NCBI RefSeq assembly: GCF_029946505.1
Contig: NZ_JARZHG010000031.1
Coordinates: 62,001 to 126,000, forward strand
Direction of reading: 5' to 3'
DNA length: 64,000 nucleotides
From: Polyangium sp. y55x31
GTDB taxonomy: Bacteria > Myxococcota_A > Polyangia > Polyangiales > Polyangiaceae
Shown here: piece by piece, positions 1 through 8,501 of the stretch
Numbering within the stretch: position 1 is the stretch's first letter
How the letters are laid out: the number at the start of each line of letters is the position of its first letter
Made by a program: the position numbers and the translations under genes
The notes under the pieces: generated by a model
Seen by the model: only the letters and a program-made list of their open reading frames with translations
The model's database searches: none
Told to the model about the DNA's origin: nothing

Positions 1-1
1 C

Positions 2-1108
2 AACGCATCGACGCCGCTCCTGCCCGAGGTGGTCGACGCCATGTTGCCCTGGCTGCGCGGCGGATTCGGCAATCCGTCGAGCAGCCACGTGTACGGAAGA
101 CGCGCGCGGGCCGCGATCGAGGCGGCGCGCGCGGAGGTCGCGGCGCTCATCGCATGCACGCCCGAAGAGCTCGTCTTCACGTCGGGCGGGACCGAGGCGA
201 ACAACCTGGCGATCCGAGGCGTGGCCGAGGCGCTGCCCGATCGAAGGCACATGATCACGTCGTCGATCGAGCATCCGGCGACGTCGAAGCTCTGCGCGTG
301 GCTCGCGCGGCACGGGCATCGGGTCGATGTCGTGGGCGTCGACGCGGATGGTCGGGTGCGCGCGGAGGAGGTCGCCGCGAAGCTCGGCGACGAGACGGGC
401 GTGATCACGGTGATGCACGCGAACAACGAGACGGGCGTGATCCAGCCGATCGAGGAGATCACGCGGGCGGCGTGGCGCGCGGGCGCGGTCGTGCATACGG
501 ACGCGGCGCAATCGGTGGGCAAGGTGCCGATCGACGTGGGCGCGCTCGGGGTGGATTTGCTGTCGATCGCAGGGCACAAGCTGTATGCGCCGAAAGGCGT
601 GGGGGCGCTGTTCATCCGGAAAGACATGCCGATCGCGCCGTTCATGCTGGGCGCGGGGCACGAGCGGGGGATCCGGCCCGGGACGGAGAACGTGCCGTCG
701 ATCGTGGGGCTCGGGGTCGCGGCGAAGGCGGCCATGCGGGACCTCGCGGCGGAGGGCGCGCGGGTGCGGGTTTTTCGGGACAAGTTGTTTGTCCTGCTCC
801 GCGAGCGGGTGCCGGGGCTCGCGTTGAATGGGCATTCGGAAAAACGATTGCCGAACACGCTGAACGTGCGGTTTCCGCGGGTGAGCGGGACGGCGCTGCT
901 CGCGCAGGCGGAGGAGGTGGCGGCGTCGACGGGATCGGCTTGCCACGATGGGCACGAATCGGCGTCGAGCGTGATCCTCGCGATGGGCGTGAAGCCGGAG
1001 GAGGCGATCGGTTCGGTGCGATTGACGCTCGGTCGAGGGACGACCGAGGCGGAGATCGTGCGGGCGGCCGAGGTGCTCGCGGCGGCGTGGGCGAAGCTCT
1101 CGCGATAG
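2..1108 (+). CDS. Cysteine desulfurase (NifS/IscS family), 5'-truncated by window edge
   Basis: PLP-dependent enzyme that removes sulfur from L-cysteine as an enzyme-bound persulfide for Fe-S cluster or thio-cofactor assembly; cytosolic. The reading frame is open to the left edge (codons from base 2 read NASTPLLPEV, the usual family N-terminus), so only the first few residues are missing and an internal GTG at 29 is not the real start. Numbering from that GTG, the PLP-binding lysine lies in AGHKLYAPKG (K184), the cofactor-contacting His/Asp regions are SSIEHPA and HTDAAQSVGK, and the mobile-loop catalytic cysteine is in TGSACHDGHE (C305). No iscU, iscR or suf genes are visible downstream; the next gene is convergent. 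Assignment to the family is secure; the specific pathway (Isc, Suf or tRNA thiolation) cannot be decided here. Confidence 0.93.
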   Translation, partial: NASTPLLPEVVDAMLPWLRGGFGNPSSSHVYGRRARAAIEAARAEVAALIACTPEELVFTSGGTEANNLAIRGVAEALPDRRHMITSSIEHPATSKLCAWLARHGHRVDVVGVDADGRVRAEEVAAKLGDETGVITVMHANNETGVIQPIEEITRAAWRAGAVVHTDAAQSVGKVPIDVGALGVDLLSIAGHKLYAPKGVGALFIRKDMPIAPFMLGAGHERGIRPGTENVPSIVGLGVAAKAAMRDLAAEGARVRVFRDKLFVLLRERVPGLALNGHSEKRLPNTLNVRFPRVSGTALLAQAEEVAASTGSACHDGHESASSVILAMGVKPEEAIGSVRLTLGRGTTEAEIVRAAEVLAAAWAKLSR

Positions 1109-1111
1109 CCC

Positions 1112-2074
1112 TCAGCGCGCGACGCAATGCAGCGCGTGCGCGCGGACGAGCTCGTCATGGCGCCTCGTCGCGACGGAGGACCTGAGCTTCGTCACGAGCT
1201 GGCCCTCACGGCGGCAATATGTCGCGTCGTAAAACCTCGCATTCGTGGAGAGCAGGACCGTCACCGCGTCGTCGTGCTTTTGCTGCTGGACGTAGAGCTC
1301 CGCGAGCGAGACGACCATGGCGAGGGCATTCGTGCGGTCGTCGCCCTTGTCTCCGCTCGCCGTCCGGAAAAAGTCGAACGCGGCGCTCGGCCGGCCCGCG
1401 TCGGCATACACGAAGACGAGGCCCGCGCGGGCGGGGGCGGCGAGCGCGGCCGCGCATTGCGCGGAAGGCTCTTTCGCCACGGCGCCCGCGACCCACTTCA
1501 GCGAATGGAGCGCCTGCGGGGGGTCGCCTTTGAGCCGGTAGATCTCGGCGAGGCGGGCGTTCGCCGCGATCCAGGCGGTGTTGTCCGGCAGGGGGAATGT
1601 GAGCACTTTGACGTACGACTGCTCCGCGAGATCGAGCTTGGTGGGGTCCATCCGGCCCTCCTTGAAGAAGAACTCGCCGAACGCGAAATAGACGAGCGGG
1701 ACGTAGGGCGATTGCGGGTATTGCTGGATGATCTGCAGATACCCTTTCCGCGCTTCGTTCATGTTGTCCGCCCGCTCGGCCGCGAGGGTCTCGGCATATT
1801 TGGCCCCCTCGGGCGCGGCGGTCGCGCCCGAGGGCAAACCCTGGCCTTCGCGCATCCGCTCGATGCAGGCTTCGACCGGCTCGACCGCCTTCGCCTCCCG
1901 CGGCTCGGTCGCGCCGTCCTCCTCGGACCCCTGCGCGGGCAAGGGCGGCGCCTCGGGGCCGGATCCGACCTCGACGACGGGCGCCTTCGCCGGCTCCTGC
2001 TGCGCGGACGGCCCGCCGCCGCACGCAGCAAGAACGAGCAAAAACGAGAGGAATGGCGAGACGAGGGCGCGCAT
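1112..2074 (-). CDS. Lipoprotein with TPR-like repeats
   Basis: A 320-residue protein with a lipoprotein signal peptide (hydrophobic stretch, then lipobox LAAC with Cys at about residue 18) and a Pro/Ala/Glu-rich linker to about residue 70. The remaining helical part looks like tetratricopeptide or Sel1-type solenoid: short helices with YLQIIQQYPQSP and SYVKVLTFPLP, resembling the YbgF/BamD-like periplasmic TPR proteins. It likely scaffolds other envelope proteins, but no partner is identifiable. It is convergent with the cysteine desulfurase (3 bp apart) and upstream of nothing on the same strand. The precise function is unknown; lipoprotein status is well supported, the TPR call moderately. 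Confidence 0.8.
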   Translation of the reverse strand: MRALVSPFLSFLLVLAACGGGPSAQQEPAKAPVVEVGSGPEAPPLPAQGSEEDGATEPREAKAVEPVEACIERMREGQGLPSGATAAPEGAKYAETLAAERADNMNEARKGYLQIIQQYPQSPYVPLVYFAFGEFFFKEGRMDPTKLDLAEQSYVKVLTFPLPDNTAWIAANARLAEIYRLKGDPPQALHSLKWVAGAVAKEPSAQCAAALAAPARAGLVFVYADAGRPSAAFDFFRTASGDKGDDRTNALAMVVSLAELYVQQQKHDDAVTVLLSTNARFYDATYCRREGQLVTKLRSSVATRRHDELVRAHALHCVAR

Positions 2075-2220
2075 GGATTTCGAGCCTAGACCATCGTCCC
2101 GCGCAAATCGCTCGTCCTCGACGTAGACGTCCTCCCCGACGCACCCAAGCGAAGCGTGCGGTCCGTCCCGGGTGAAACGCAGACGTTGCGCACCGCGGCA
2201 TACCCTGTCATTCTGGGGCG

Positions 2221-3054
2221 ATGCAGCAGCCGAGCCGAACGGCGAGGATGGTGGCGGCCCTCCGAGCGCGAGCGACGGAGCGAGAAACGCCGCTCTGCGA
2301 CGATCCGTTCGCCCGCACGCTCGCCGGTCCCGGCGGGTTCGAGGACGCGGCGCGTTACGAAAAAGGCTATCCGCACATCGAGCTCTTCGTGGCGCTGCGC
2401 ACGGCGCTCTTCGACCGCGAGACGCGGCGCTGGCTTGCGCGAGGGTGTACCCAGGTGGTGCTGCTCGGCGCGGGGCTCGATACCCGCGCGGCGCGGCTCG
2501 GGCAGAAGGGCGTGCGCTTCTTCGAGGTGGATCACCCGACGACGCAGGCGGACAAACTCGCGCGTCTGTCCGCGCTGCCCGGGTATCCGTTCGAGAATGC
2601 GACGTACGTGCCGTGTGATTTCGCCGTGAACGATTTCGTGGAGCGGCTCGATTCGAGCGGGTTTCGCGCGGACCTGCCGGCGCTCCTGATCTGGGAAGGC
2701 GTGACGTATTACCTGGAAGAACCGGCCGTGCGGGCGACGCTGCGGCGCATCGCGGAGAAACTACACCCGAGCTCGGTGATCCTGTTCGACCACGTGGGCA
2801 AACGCATGGGCCAGGGGGACGTGCGCGACGCGTCGTCGATCGCGGCGCGCGACGGCGTCGCGGAGATGGGCGAGCCCGTGGTGTTCGGGATCAATCACGT
2901 GCTGCCGATGCTCTACGAGGAAGGGTTCCGGCGCGCGCGGTGTGCTTCGTTCGACGAGATCGCGCTGAACCTGACGGGGACGTACGATCGGGCGCGGACG
3001 TTCCGGTTCCAGCACGCGGTCGTGGCGAGCGTGGCCGAAGACGTGTGGGCGTGA
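2221..3054 (+). CDS. SAM-dependent methyltransferase, LCM (leucine carboxyl methyltransferase-like) family
   Basis: A 277-residue class I methyltransferase of the bacterial LCM-like group (TIGR00027-type, often annotated 'putative S-adenosyl-L-methionine-dependent methyltransferase'). Family hallmarks in order: N-terminal SRTARMVAALRARAT and DDPFARTLAG, the SAM-binding loop VVLLGAGLDTRAARL (about residues 79-93), the acidic FFEVDHPTTQ that contacts the ribose, and LLIWEGVTYYL (about residues 158-168). Members are known to O-methylate small carboxylates in secondary metabolism, but the substrate is rarely known. The gene stands alone, and its stop lies 10 bp from the convergent gene's stop. 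The start at 2221 gives a full-length family N-terminus. Confidence 0.88.
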   Translation: MQQPSRTARMVAALRARATERETPLCDDPFARTLAGPGGFEDAARYEKGYPHIELFVALRTALFDRETRRWLARGCTQVVLLGAGLDTRAARLGQKGVRFFEVDHPTTQADKLARLSALPGYPFENATYVPCDFAVNDFVERLDSSGFRADLPALLIWEGVTYYLEEPAVRATLRRIAEKLHPSSVILFDHVGKRMGQGDVRDASSIAARDGVAEMGEPVVFGINHVLPMLYEEGFRRARCASFDEIALNLTGTYDRARTFRFQHAVVASVAEDVWA

Positions 3055-3064
3055 AGCTCAGCCG

Positions 3065-3544
3065 CTACTGTTCGAGCGAAGCGTGGAGCTGCTCGATGAA
3101 GCGAACGACGTCGGGCTCGCGCGCGGGGGAGACCTCGAGCCAGACGAGCGCCTGGCGCAGGTCGGTCCGGGCAAACATGCGGTAAATCTGGGACGATTCG
3201 GGCCCGCCGCCGTCGCCGAACCGGCCGAGGAAACGGGTCGCGCGCGCGTGCTCCATCGCGCTCAAGGCATTCGTGACGACACGCGCGAAGAGCGATTCGC
3301 TGAGGATCGCAGCACGCGCGGAGTCCCTGCCGAACCTTCGTACGCGCTCGTCGAGGACGTGGCGCTGGGCCGCCGTGGGCGCGCCGCCCTCGGTGGAGAC
3401 GAGCAACCGGGAACGGCCGCTCGCGCGGTGGTGCGCTTCCCAAACCTCGATGTACGCGTTCCATTCGGGGTCGGTCGGCGGCTCTTCGGCATGCACGAGG
3501 ACGATCAGCTCGCCGAGCGTTCCGAACGCGAGCGTCTTCTTCAT
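3065..3544 (-). CDS. Hypothetical protein, possible SpoIIAA/STAS-like fold
   Basis: A 159-residue cytosolic protein without signal peptide or membrane segments. I placed the start at the ATG at 3544 (MKKTLAFGTLGELIVLVH), because upstream in-frame codons extend into low-complexity sequence across the divergent promoter region. The alternation of beta strands (LGELIVLVHA, SRLLVSTEGG) with long helices (EWNAYIEVWEAHHR, TAAQRHVLDERVRRF) is reminiscent of SpoIIAA-like/STAS small proteins that are common in myxobacteria, but no diagnostic motif settles this. It is divergent from the downstream hydrolase gene, sharing about 100 bp of control region. Confidence 0.65.
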   Translation of the reverse strand: MKKTLAFGTLGELIVLVHAEEPPTDPEWNAYIEVWEAHHRASGRSRLLVSTEGGAPTAAQRHVLDERVRRFGRDSARAAILSESLFARVVTNALSAMEHARATRFLGRFGDGGGPESSQIYRMFARTDLRQALVWLEVSPAREPDVVRFIEQLHASLEQ

Positions 3545-3644
3545 CGCGGCGCAGGATAGCGCAGGGAAGCGCCCGCCCGACGGCGCATTTCGTGCCCTTT
3601 CGGCGCGGGACAACACCACGCGCCTCGGTCATCCTCCACGCGAC

Positions 3645-4988
3645 GTGCCCCTGCCCTTCCTGCTCCCCGCTCCCGTGCTTTTCCTGATGGCCGCCGCCGT
3701 CGGCGCCATGTTCACGCTGAACGCGCTCCGGCCGGCCCGGAAGTTCTGGCCGCTGATCGGCGCGGGGTTCTTCGCATCGTGGCTGACCGGCGAGCTCGCG
3801 GCGCATCACCTGTTCTGGCAAGCCGTCGCGACGGCCCTCTTCGTGTGGGCCGGTGGGCTCGACGGATGGCCCGGCTGGGTCGCGCTGCTCGTCGTGACGC
3901 TGTCGTGGGTGGGGCTCGTGCGGATCGTGATCGATGCACGCAAGGCGCGCGACGTGACGGAGGCGGCGCTGCGCGAGGGGCTTGGGACGGCGTATCGGAG
4001 CGTGATCCCCGAGGAGATCGGCGCGCACGTCGACGAGCATTTTTCCCTCCGGCAGCGCCTCTTCCCGCTGCCGGTGCTCGACGGTCGCGTGGAGGTCGTG
4101 CGCAACGTCGTCTTCTCGCGCGCGGGCGGCGTGAACCTCAAGCTCGACGTCTATCGGCCGCGCGGCAACACGAAGCCGCGGCCGACGGTGCTGTTCGTGC
4201 ACGGCGGCGCGTGGGTGATCGGGAGCAAGGACGACCAGGGCAAACCCCTCGCGTATCGGCTCGCCGCGCACGGGTGGGTCGTGGTGTCGGCGAACTACCG
4301 GCTCTCGCCGCGCTTCACGTTCCCCGATCACCTGATCGACGTGAAGAGCGCGATCCGCTGGATCCGCGAGCACGGCAAGGAGCACGGCGCCGACCCGAGC
4401 TTCCTCGTGATCACGGGCGGATCGGCGGGCGGCCACCTCGCGGCGCTCGCGGCGCTCACGCCGAACGATCCGCGCTACCAGCCGGGCTTCGAGGACGTGG
4501 ACACGCGCGTGCAAGCCTGCGTGCCGTTCTACGGGGTCTACGACTTCACGGACAGGCGCGGGATCTGGAAGGGCACGCTGCTCCGCACGATCCTCGAAAA
4601 GAGCGTGATGAAGAAGCGGCTCGACGAGGATCACGCGGCGTTCGAGGCAGCCTCACCGATGAGCCTCGTGCGCAAGGACGCGCCGCCGTTCTTCGTGGTG
4701 CACGGCGATCGTGATTCACTCGTGCCCGTGCAGGAGGCGCGGCTCTTCGTGGAGCTTCTGCGCGCCGAGAGCCGCGCGCCGGTGCTCTACGCGGAGCTGC
4801 CGGGCGCGCAGCACGCGTTCGAGGTGTTTCCGTCGGAGCGCACGGGGCACGCGCTCGCCGCGGTGGAGCGGTTCCTCGCGCACCAGTGGGCGAAGCATCG
4901 CCGCGAGGTCGCGGGGGCCGAGAGCGCGGAGGTCACGCGCGCGCCGAGCACGCTCGGCGAGCCCGACGGCGCGACGTCGGCGGCCTAG
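3645..4988 (+). CDS. Membrane-anchored alpha/beta hydrolase (HSL/carboxylesterase type)
   Basis: A 447-residue protein with two to three N-terminal hydrophobic segments (about residues 3-25, 28-50 and 65-90) followed by a serine-hydrolase domain of the hormone-sensitive-lipase group. The oxyanion-hole motif is LFVHGGAWVIGSKDD, the nucleophile elbow is ITGGSAGGHLA, the acid lies in FFVVHGDRDSLVP and the catalytic His in ELPGAQHAFEVF, so a complete triad is present. It probably hydrolyses short- to medium-chain esters at the membrane. The GTG at 3645 is preferred as start because it gives VPLPFLLPAPVLF directly before the first membrane segment; an ATG at 3687 is an alternative. The long upstream open frame is antisense to the neighbouring gene and is not coding. 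Confidence 0.85.
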   Translation: MPLPFLLPAPVLFLMAAAVGAMFTLNALRPARKFWPLIGAGFFASWLTGELAAHHLFWQAVATALFVWAGGLDGWPGWVALLVVTLSWVGLVRIVIDARKARDVTEAALREGLGTAYRSVIPEEIGAHVDEHFSLRQRLFPLPVLDGRVEVVRNVVFSRAGGVNLKLDVYRPRGNTKPRPTVLFVHGGAWVIGSKDDQGKPLAYRLAAHGWVVVSANYRLSPRFTFPDHLIDVKSAIRWIREHGKEHGADPSFLVITGGSAGGHLAALAALTPNDPRYQPGFEDVDTRVQACVPFYGVYDFTDRRGIWKGTLLRTILEKSVMKKRLDEDHAAFEAASPMSLVRKDAPPFFVVHGDRDSLVPVQEARLFVELLRAESRAPVLYAELPGAQHAFEVFPSERTGHALAAVERFLAHQWAKHRREVAGAESAEVTRAPSTLGEPDGATSAA

Positions 4989-4995
4989 CCATCAT

Positions 4996-5547
4996 CTACA
5001 ACGTCGCCGCGACGATCTCGTCGAGCGAAGCCTCGTCGACGAGGCCCGTCATGTACCGGACGACGCGGCCTTCGCGATCGATGACCACGAGGCTCGGCAG
5101 GTTCTGCACGTCGTACGCCTGCGCCGCCTCCTGGCCCGCGTCGATCACGATGGGATACGAAAGTCCCTTTTTTTCCGCGTAACTCTTCGCCTTCGCGGGC
5201 GGGTCGTGCGCGTTCACGCCGAGCACGATGAGGCCCTGCTTCTCGTAACGGCGCGCGATGCGGTCGAGGATCGGGGCCTGCGCGGCGCAAGGGCCACACC
5301 AGGTCGCCCAGAAGTCCAGGACCACCGGGTGGCCCTTGAGGCTCTCGATCTGCATGCGCGCCCCGGGATCGCCGTTCGCCGCGACCGCGAAGACCGCGTC
5401 GGGCGCCGGCTTGCCCTCGAACGGGCTCCCCCCGCGGACGACGCGGGGCAAGAGAGAGACCCCCACGAGCGCCCCGAGGCCGAGAAGGCCCGCAAACACC
5501 CAGGAGCGAAGCTTGCCATCGGAGGGAGCGGGGGCGGGCGTCGGCAC
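4996..5547 (-). CDS. TlpA-family thioredoxin-like thiol:disulfide protein
   Basis: A 183-residue membrane-anchored thioredoxin-fold protein. One transmembrane segment (about residues 15-33) anchors it facing the periplasm; the thioredoxin domain follows with the redox motif WCGPC (C84, C87) in LDFWATWCGPCAAQ and the cis-proline region LPSLVVIDREG. The AhpC/TSA-redoxin-like VNAHDPPAKAKSYAEK insertion is typical of TlpA/ResA proteins that reduce apocytochrome c or copper-site disulfides. No cytochrome c maturation genes are adjacent, so the client is unknown. Convergent with the upstream hydrolase (7 bp between stops) and divergent from the HEAT-repeat gene. Confidence 0.9.
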   Translation of the reverse strand: MPTPAPAPSDGKLRSWVFAGLLGLGALVGVSLLPRVVRGGSPFEGKPAPDAVFAVAANGDPGARMQIESLKGHPVVLDFWATWCGPCAAQAPILDRIARRYEKQGLIVLGVNAHDPPAKAKSYAEKKGLSYPIVIDAGQEAAQAYDVQNLPSLVVIDREGRVVRYMTGLVDEASLDEIVAATL

Positions 5548-5666
5548 CCGTTCTCCTTAGCAAGTTCTTTGCGGCTGCGCCCGAAAGGCGTCCCCTGGTA
5601 TGTTCGGTCCCCGCAAAGCGGCGCCGCCGCTCCGCCGGTCGCACGAGAGCGACGCGGGGAGGAACC

Positions 5667-8429
5667 ATGCTCGATCGTCCGAACTCACAGCCCGAACCGT
5701 CTCCTCTTCCCAACGGAAAACAGCCTCCTCCCCGGGGGATCGGGGGCACCGAGAAACCCATCAAGCGCAGGCTCCGCACGCCCGATCGGCTCGACCTCGC
5801 GAAATGGCCGCCCGACGACGCCGATCTCCCCGGCGCGCCCGGTGGAGGCGCGGTGCCCCCCGCGCCCGCTGGCGGCGGCGGCGCCGACTTCGGCGACGGC
5901 GACTTCAAGAAAGGTCGCTTCAACCCCGTCACGATCATCGTGGCGCTGCTCATCGTCGCCGGCGGCGCGGCCGCGCTCTTCTTCGGCATCAAGCAGGGCC
6001 AGGAGAAGATGACGGTCGAGCAGGTCGTCAAGGAGAAGAAGAACATCTTCGTCCTGCCCGTGAAGGACCAGATCCCGCGCTGGCGCACCTGGGCCGCGAA
6101 CCCGAACGAGTGGGCCCTGCAGCAAGAGGCGCTGATCCAGCTCGCCTACGCCGAAGATCCCGAGGGCGTGACGCACGCGATCAAGGCGCTCGAACAGCCC
6201 GATCACCGCGTGAAGGGCGTCGCCGCGCAGGTGCTCGCCTACTACGGTTCGCCGAAGGGCGACGCCGGCAAAGCGGGGCTGCTCGCCGCGCTCAAGGAGG
6301 CCGACGACAGCGACAAGCCGCAGATCGTGTGGGCCCTCGTCATGCTGAAGGAGCCGCAGGTCTTCAAGGACGCGATGGACCAGTACAGGAAGGGCTTCCT
6401 GTCGAAGGTCGAGCGTCTCGGCGGCGGCACCGCGTTCGATCCGGAGCGGCTCGCGAGCCTCGTGTCGCTCGACGAGTTCGCCAAGCTCGCGGGTGATCAG
6501 AGCCCGTCGGTGCGTCAGCTCGTGGCCACGCTGCTCTCGCGCGACGCGAACCCGAAGTGGACGCAGACGCTCATCCAGCTCGTGAAGGATCCCGACTCCG
6601 AGGTCGGCCGCGAGGCCGCCACGGGCCTCGGCAAGATCGGCGACGAGACCGCGCGCGCGCCCTTGCTCTCGGCGCTCAGCACGTCCAGCAAGGAGAACCG
6701 CCAGAAGTTCCTGGAGGCGCTTCGTGACGGCATCGGCGGCGAGGGCCTCGTGCTCGCGCTCGCCAGCGTGAAGAAGGATCCGCCCGAGAGCGAGTGGTTC
6801 CAGACGAAGCAGCTCATGGAGATGATGAAGGACGTCGCCGATCCGCGCGTCGGTGACTCGCTCGTGAAGTGGCTCGAGGCGTCGCCGAAGCCCACGCTGC
6901 ACTGGCAAGGCGAGGCCGGCACGCGTCTCGCCGAGGTCGGCGACATCCGCGCGGCGAAGTATCTCGGCGAGCGCATGCGCGCCGATCCCTCGAAGCTCTA
7001 CGCGCAGGAGCGGTTCTGGGAGGCCGACGAGGGTGGTCACCTGTCGCGCACGGATCTGCCGCGCGTCGTCGCCAGCCGCATGCTCGCGGACCTCGCGATG
7101 ATCCACCCCGACAAGAAGGACGAGCTCAAGGCCGCGGCCGAGGACGGCGTGATCTTCTGGATCAAGGACCGCCCGCAGCCGCACGCGAACGGCCTGCGTT
7201 TCCTCGCCGCCGTGCAGAGCGACAAGATCAAGAACGATCTCCGCGACTGGGCGTTCCCGAAGGATCCGCTCCCGAAGGAGGGCGCGCAGCCTCCCTTCCC
7301 CACGGCCTTCGAGACGGCGCAGAGCGCGCTCCGCTACGTCGGCTTGATGAAGGACGAGCCGACGTTCCCGAAGCTGCTCGAGCAGTTCAAGCGCAAGCCC
7401 GACAAGAAGATGGACATCACGCAGGAGGCGCTGAACGGCGCGGGCCTGGCGATGCTCGGCATGGCGCTCCGCGCGGTCGCCTACGGCGCGGCGCAGGGCC
7501 TCGGGCAGTGGGGTGACAACCGCGCCTCGAAGCCGCTCATGGAGCTCATCGAGGACGAGTCGTGGCACGAGGAGGCCCGCGCGGCCGCCTGCGACGCGCT
7601 CGCGTGGTGCGCCGACGACAAGACGATGAGCGAGGTCGCGAAGAAGGCGAAGGACTACGGAGCGAAGAAGGAGCCGCGCAAGCAGCTCATCGGCGCCTGC
7701 TACGCCTCGACGCTGTCGCTCAAGCCCGTGCCGGCGATCTCGGGCGAGCTCGCGGACCTGCTCACGCCCGACCTCGACATCGGTCTGCGCATGGCCTACG
7801 CCCGCGCGATCGGCATCGGCGGCTTCGATCAGGGGACGGAGGCGAAGCTCTTCGAGAAGCTCCAGAACCCGGAGATCCGCAACGCGGCGGCGCTCGCGTT
7901 GATCCTCGGCGGCACGGCGGAGACGGCGGCGCGTACGGTCGCGATGTACGGCGACTTCGGCCCCGACGCGCTGAACGATCTGAAGGATCACTACTTCCGC
8001 GCGTTCGGCTACTGGTCGGACGAGGACTTCAAGCGCGGCAACATCTACCGCTGGGTGACGAACGCCGAGGCGATCGCGCGCATCAAGGTGGCGGACACGC
8101 CGCAGGAGTGGTCGCGTCAGCGCCTGCAGTCGCAGTTCGACAACCTCAAGTTCGACAACGGCCCGCACTCCGAGACGCGCGTCGTGCTTCGTTACCGGCT
8201 CTGGCAGGACGCGAAGAGCGGCGACGCGGCGCGGAAAAAGGGCGCGATCCAGACGCTCAAGTTCATGAAGGAGCGCGGCGTTCTGATGGCGCTCCGTCAG
8301 GAGCAGGGCGAGACGGGTGAGATGGCGAAGAGGGCCTTCTTCGAGATCATGAACCCGAAGGCGATCGTCGCCGAGGACCTCTCGGCGCTGCAGTCGAAGG
8401 ACAAGGGCGGCAAGGGCGACAAGCAGTAA
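5667..8429 (+). CDS. Membrane-anchored HEAT-repeat protein
   Basis: A 920-residue protein with a Pro/Gly-rich cytoplasmic N-terminus (residues 1-85), one transmembrane helix (about 87-108, FNPVTIIVALLIVAGGAAAL) and a long extracytoplasmic alpha-solenoid. Repeats of the HEAT/PBS-lyase type are visible throughout, for example DHRVKGVAAQVLAYYG, DSEVGREAATGLGKIGDE and HEEARAAACDALAWCADD. Such solenoids are protein-binding scaffolds; no enzymatic motif is seen. The ATG at 5667 follows a good Shine-Dalgarno sequence (GGGGAGGAACC). It is monocistronic and ends in a hairpin terminator. Partner and role are unknown. Confidence 0.85.
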   Translation: MLDRPNSQPEPSPLPNGKQPPPRGIGGTEKPIKRRLRTPDRLDLAKWPPDDADLPGAPGGGAVPPAPAGGGGADFGDGDFKKGRFNPVTIIVALLIVAGGAAALFFGIKQGQEKMTVEQVVKEKKNIFVLPVKDQIPRWRTWAANPNEWALQQEALIQLAYAEDPEGVTHAIKALEQPDHRVKGVAAQVLAYYGSPKGDAGKAGLLAALKEADDSDKPQIVWALVMLKEPQVFKDAMDQYRKGFLSKVERLGGGTAFDPERLASLVSLDEFAKLAGDQSPSVRQLVATLLSRDANPKWTQTLIQLVKDPDSEVGREAATGLGKIGDETARAPLLSALSTSSKENRQKFLEALRDGIGGEGLVLALASVKKDPPESEWFQTKQLMEMMKDVADPRVGDSLVKWLEASPKPTLHWQGEAGTRLAEVGDIRAAKYLGERMRADPSKLYAQERFWEADEGGHLSRTDLPRVVASRMLADLAMIHPDKKDELKAAAEDGVIFWIKDRPQPHANGLRFLAAVQSDKIKNDLRDWAFPKDPLPKEGAQPPFPTAFETAQSALRYVGLMKDEPTFPKLLEQFKRKPDKKMDITQEALNGAGLAMLGMALRAVAYGAAQGLGQWGDNRASKPLMELIEDESWHEEARAAACDALAWCADDKTMSEVAKKAKDYGAKKEPRKQLIGACYASTLSLKPVPAISGELADLLTPDLDIGLRMAYARAIGIGGFDQGTEAKLFEKLQNPEIRNAAALALILGGTAETAARTVAMYGDFGPDALNDLKDHYFRAFGYWSDEDFKRGNIYRWVTNAEAIARIKVADTPQEWSRQRLQSQFDNLKFDNGPHSETRVVLRYRLWQDAKSGDAARKKGAIQTLKFMKERGVLMALRQEQGETGEMAKRAFFEIMNPKAIVAEDLSALQSKDKGGKGDKQ

Positions 8430-8453
8430 GACGCCTCCGCTCGTACATCCCGA

Positions 8454-8487
8454 GACCCCCTCTCATCCGCGATGGGAGGGGGTTTCG
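8454..8487 (+). terminator. Hairpin terminator after HEAT-repeat gene
   Basis: A 13-bp stem (8455-8467 with 8471-8483, one G-U pair, three-base loop) is followed by TTTCGTGTTT. It lies between the HEAT-repeat gene and the convergent P450 gene, 25 bp after the first stop, and may serve both. Confidence 0.7.
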
Positions 8488-8501
8488 TGTTTCGAAGGGG
8501 A

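Noticed and set aside
2913-4634. A 573-codon minus-strand frame across the hydrolase gene
   Set aside because: Antisense shadow: the plus strand has a complete esterase triad.
5685-8168. An 827-codon minus-strand open frame opposite the HEAT-repeat gene
   Set aside because: Low-complexity Arg/Leu-rich translation; antisense shadow of a gene with clear HEAT repeats.
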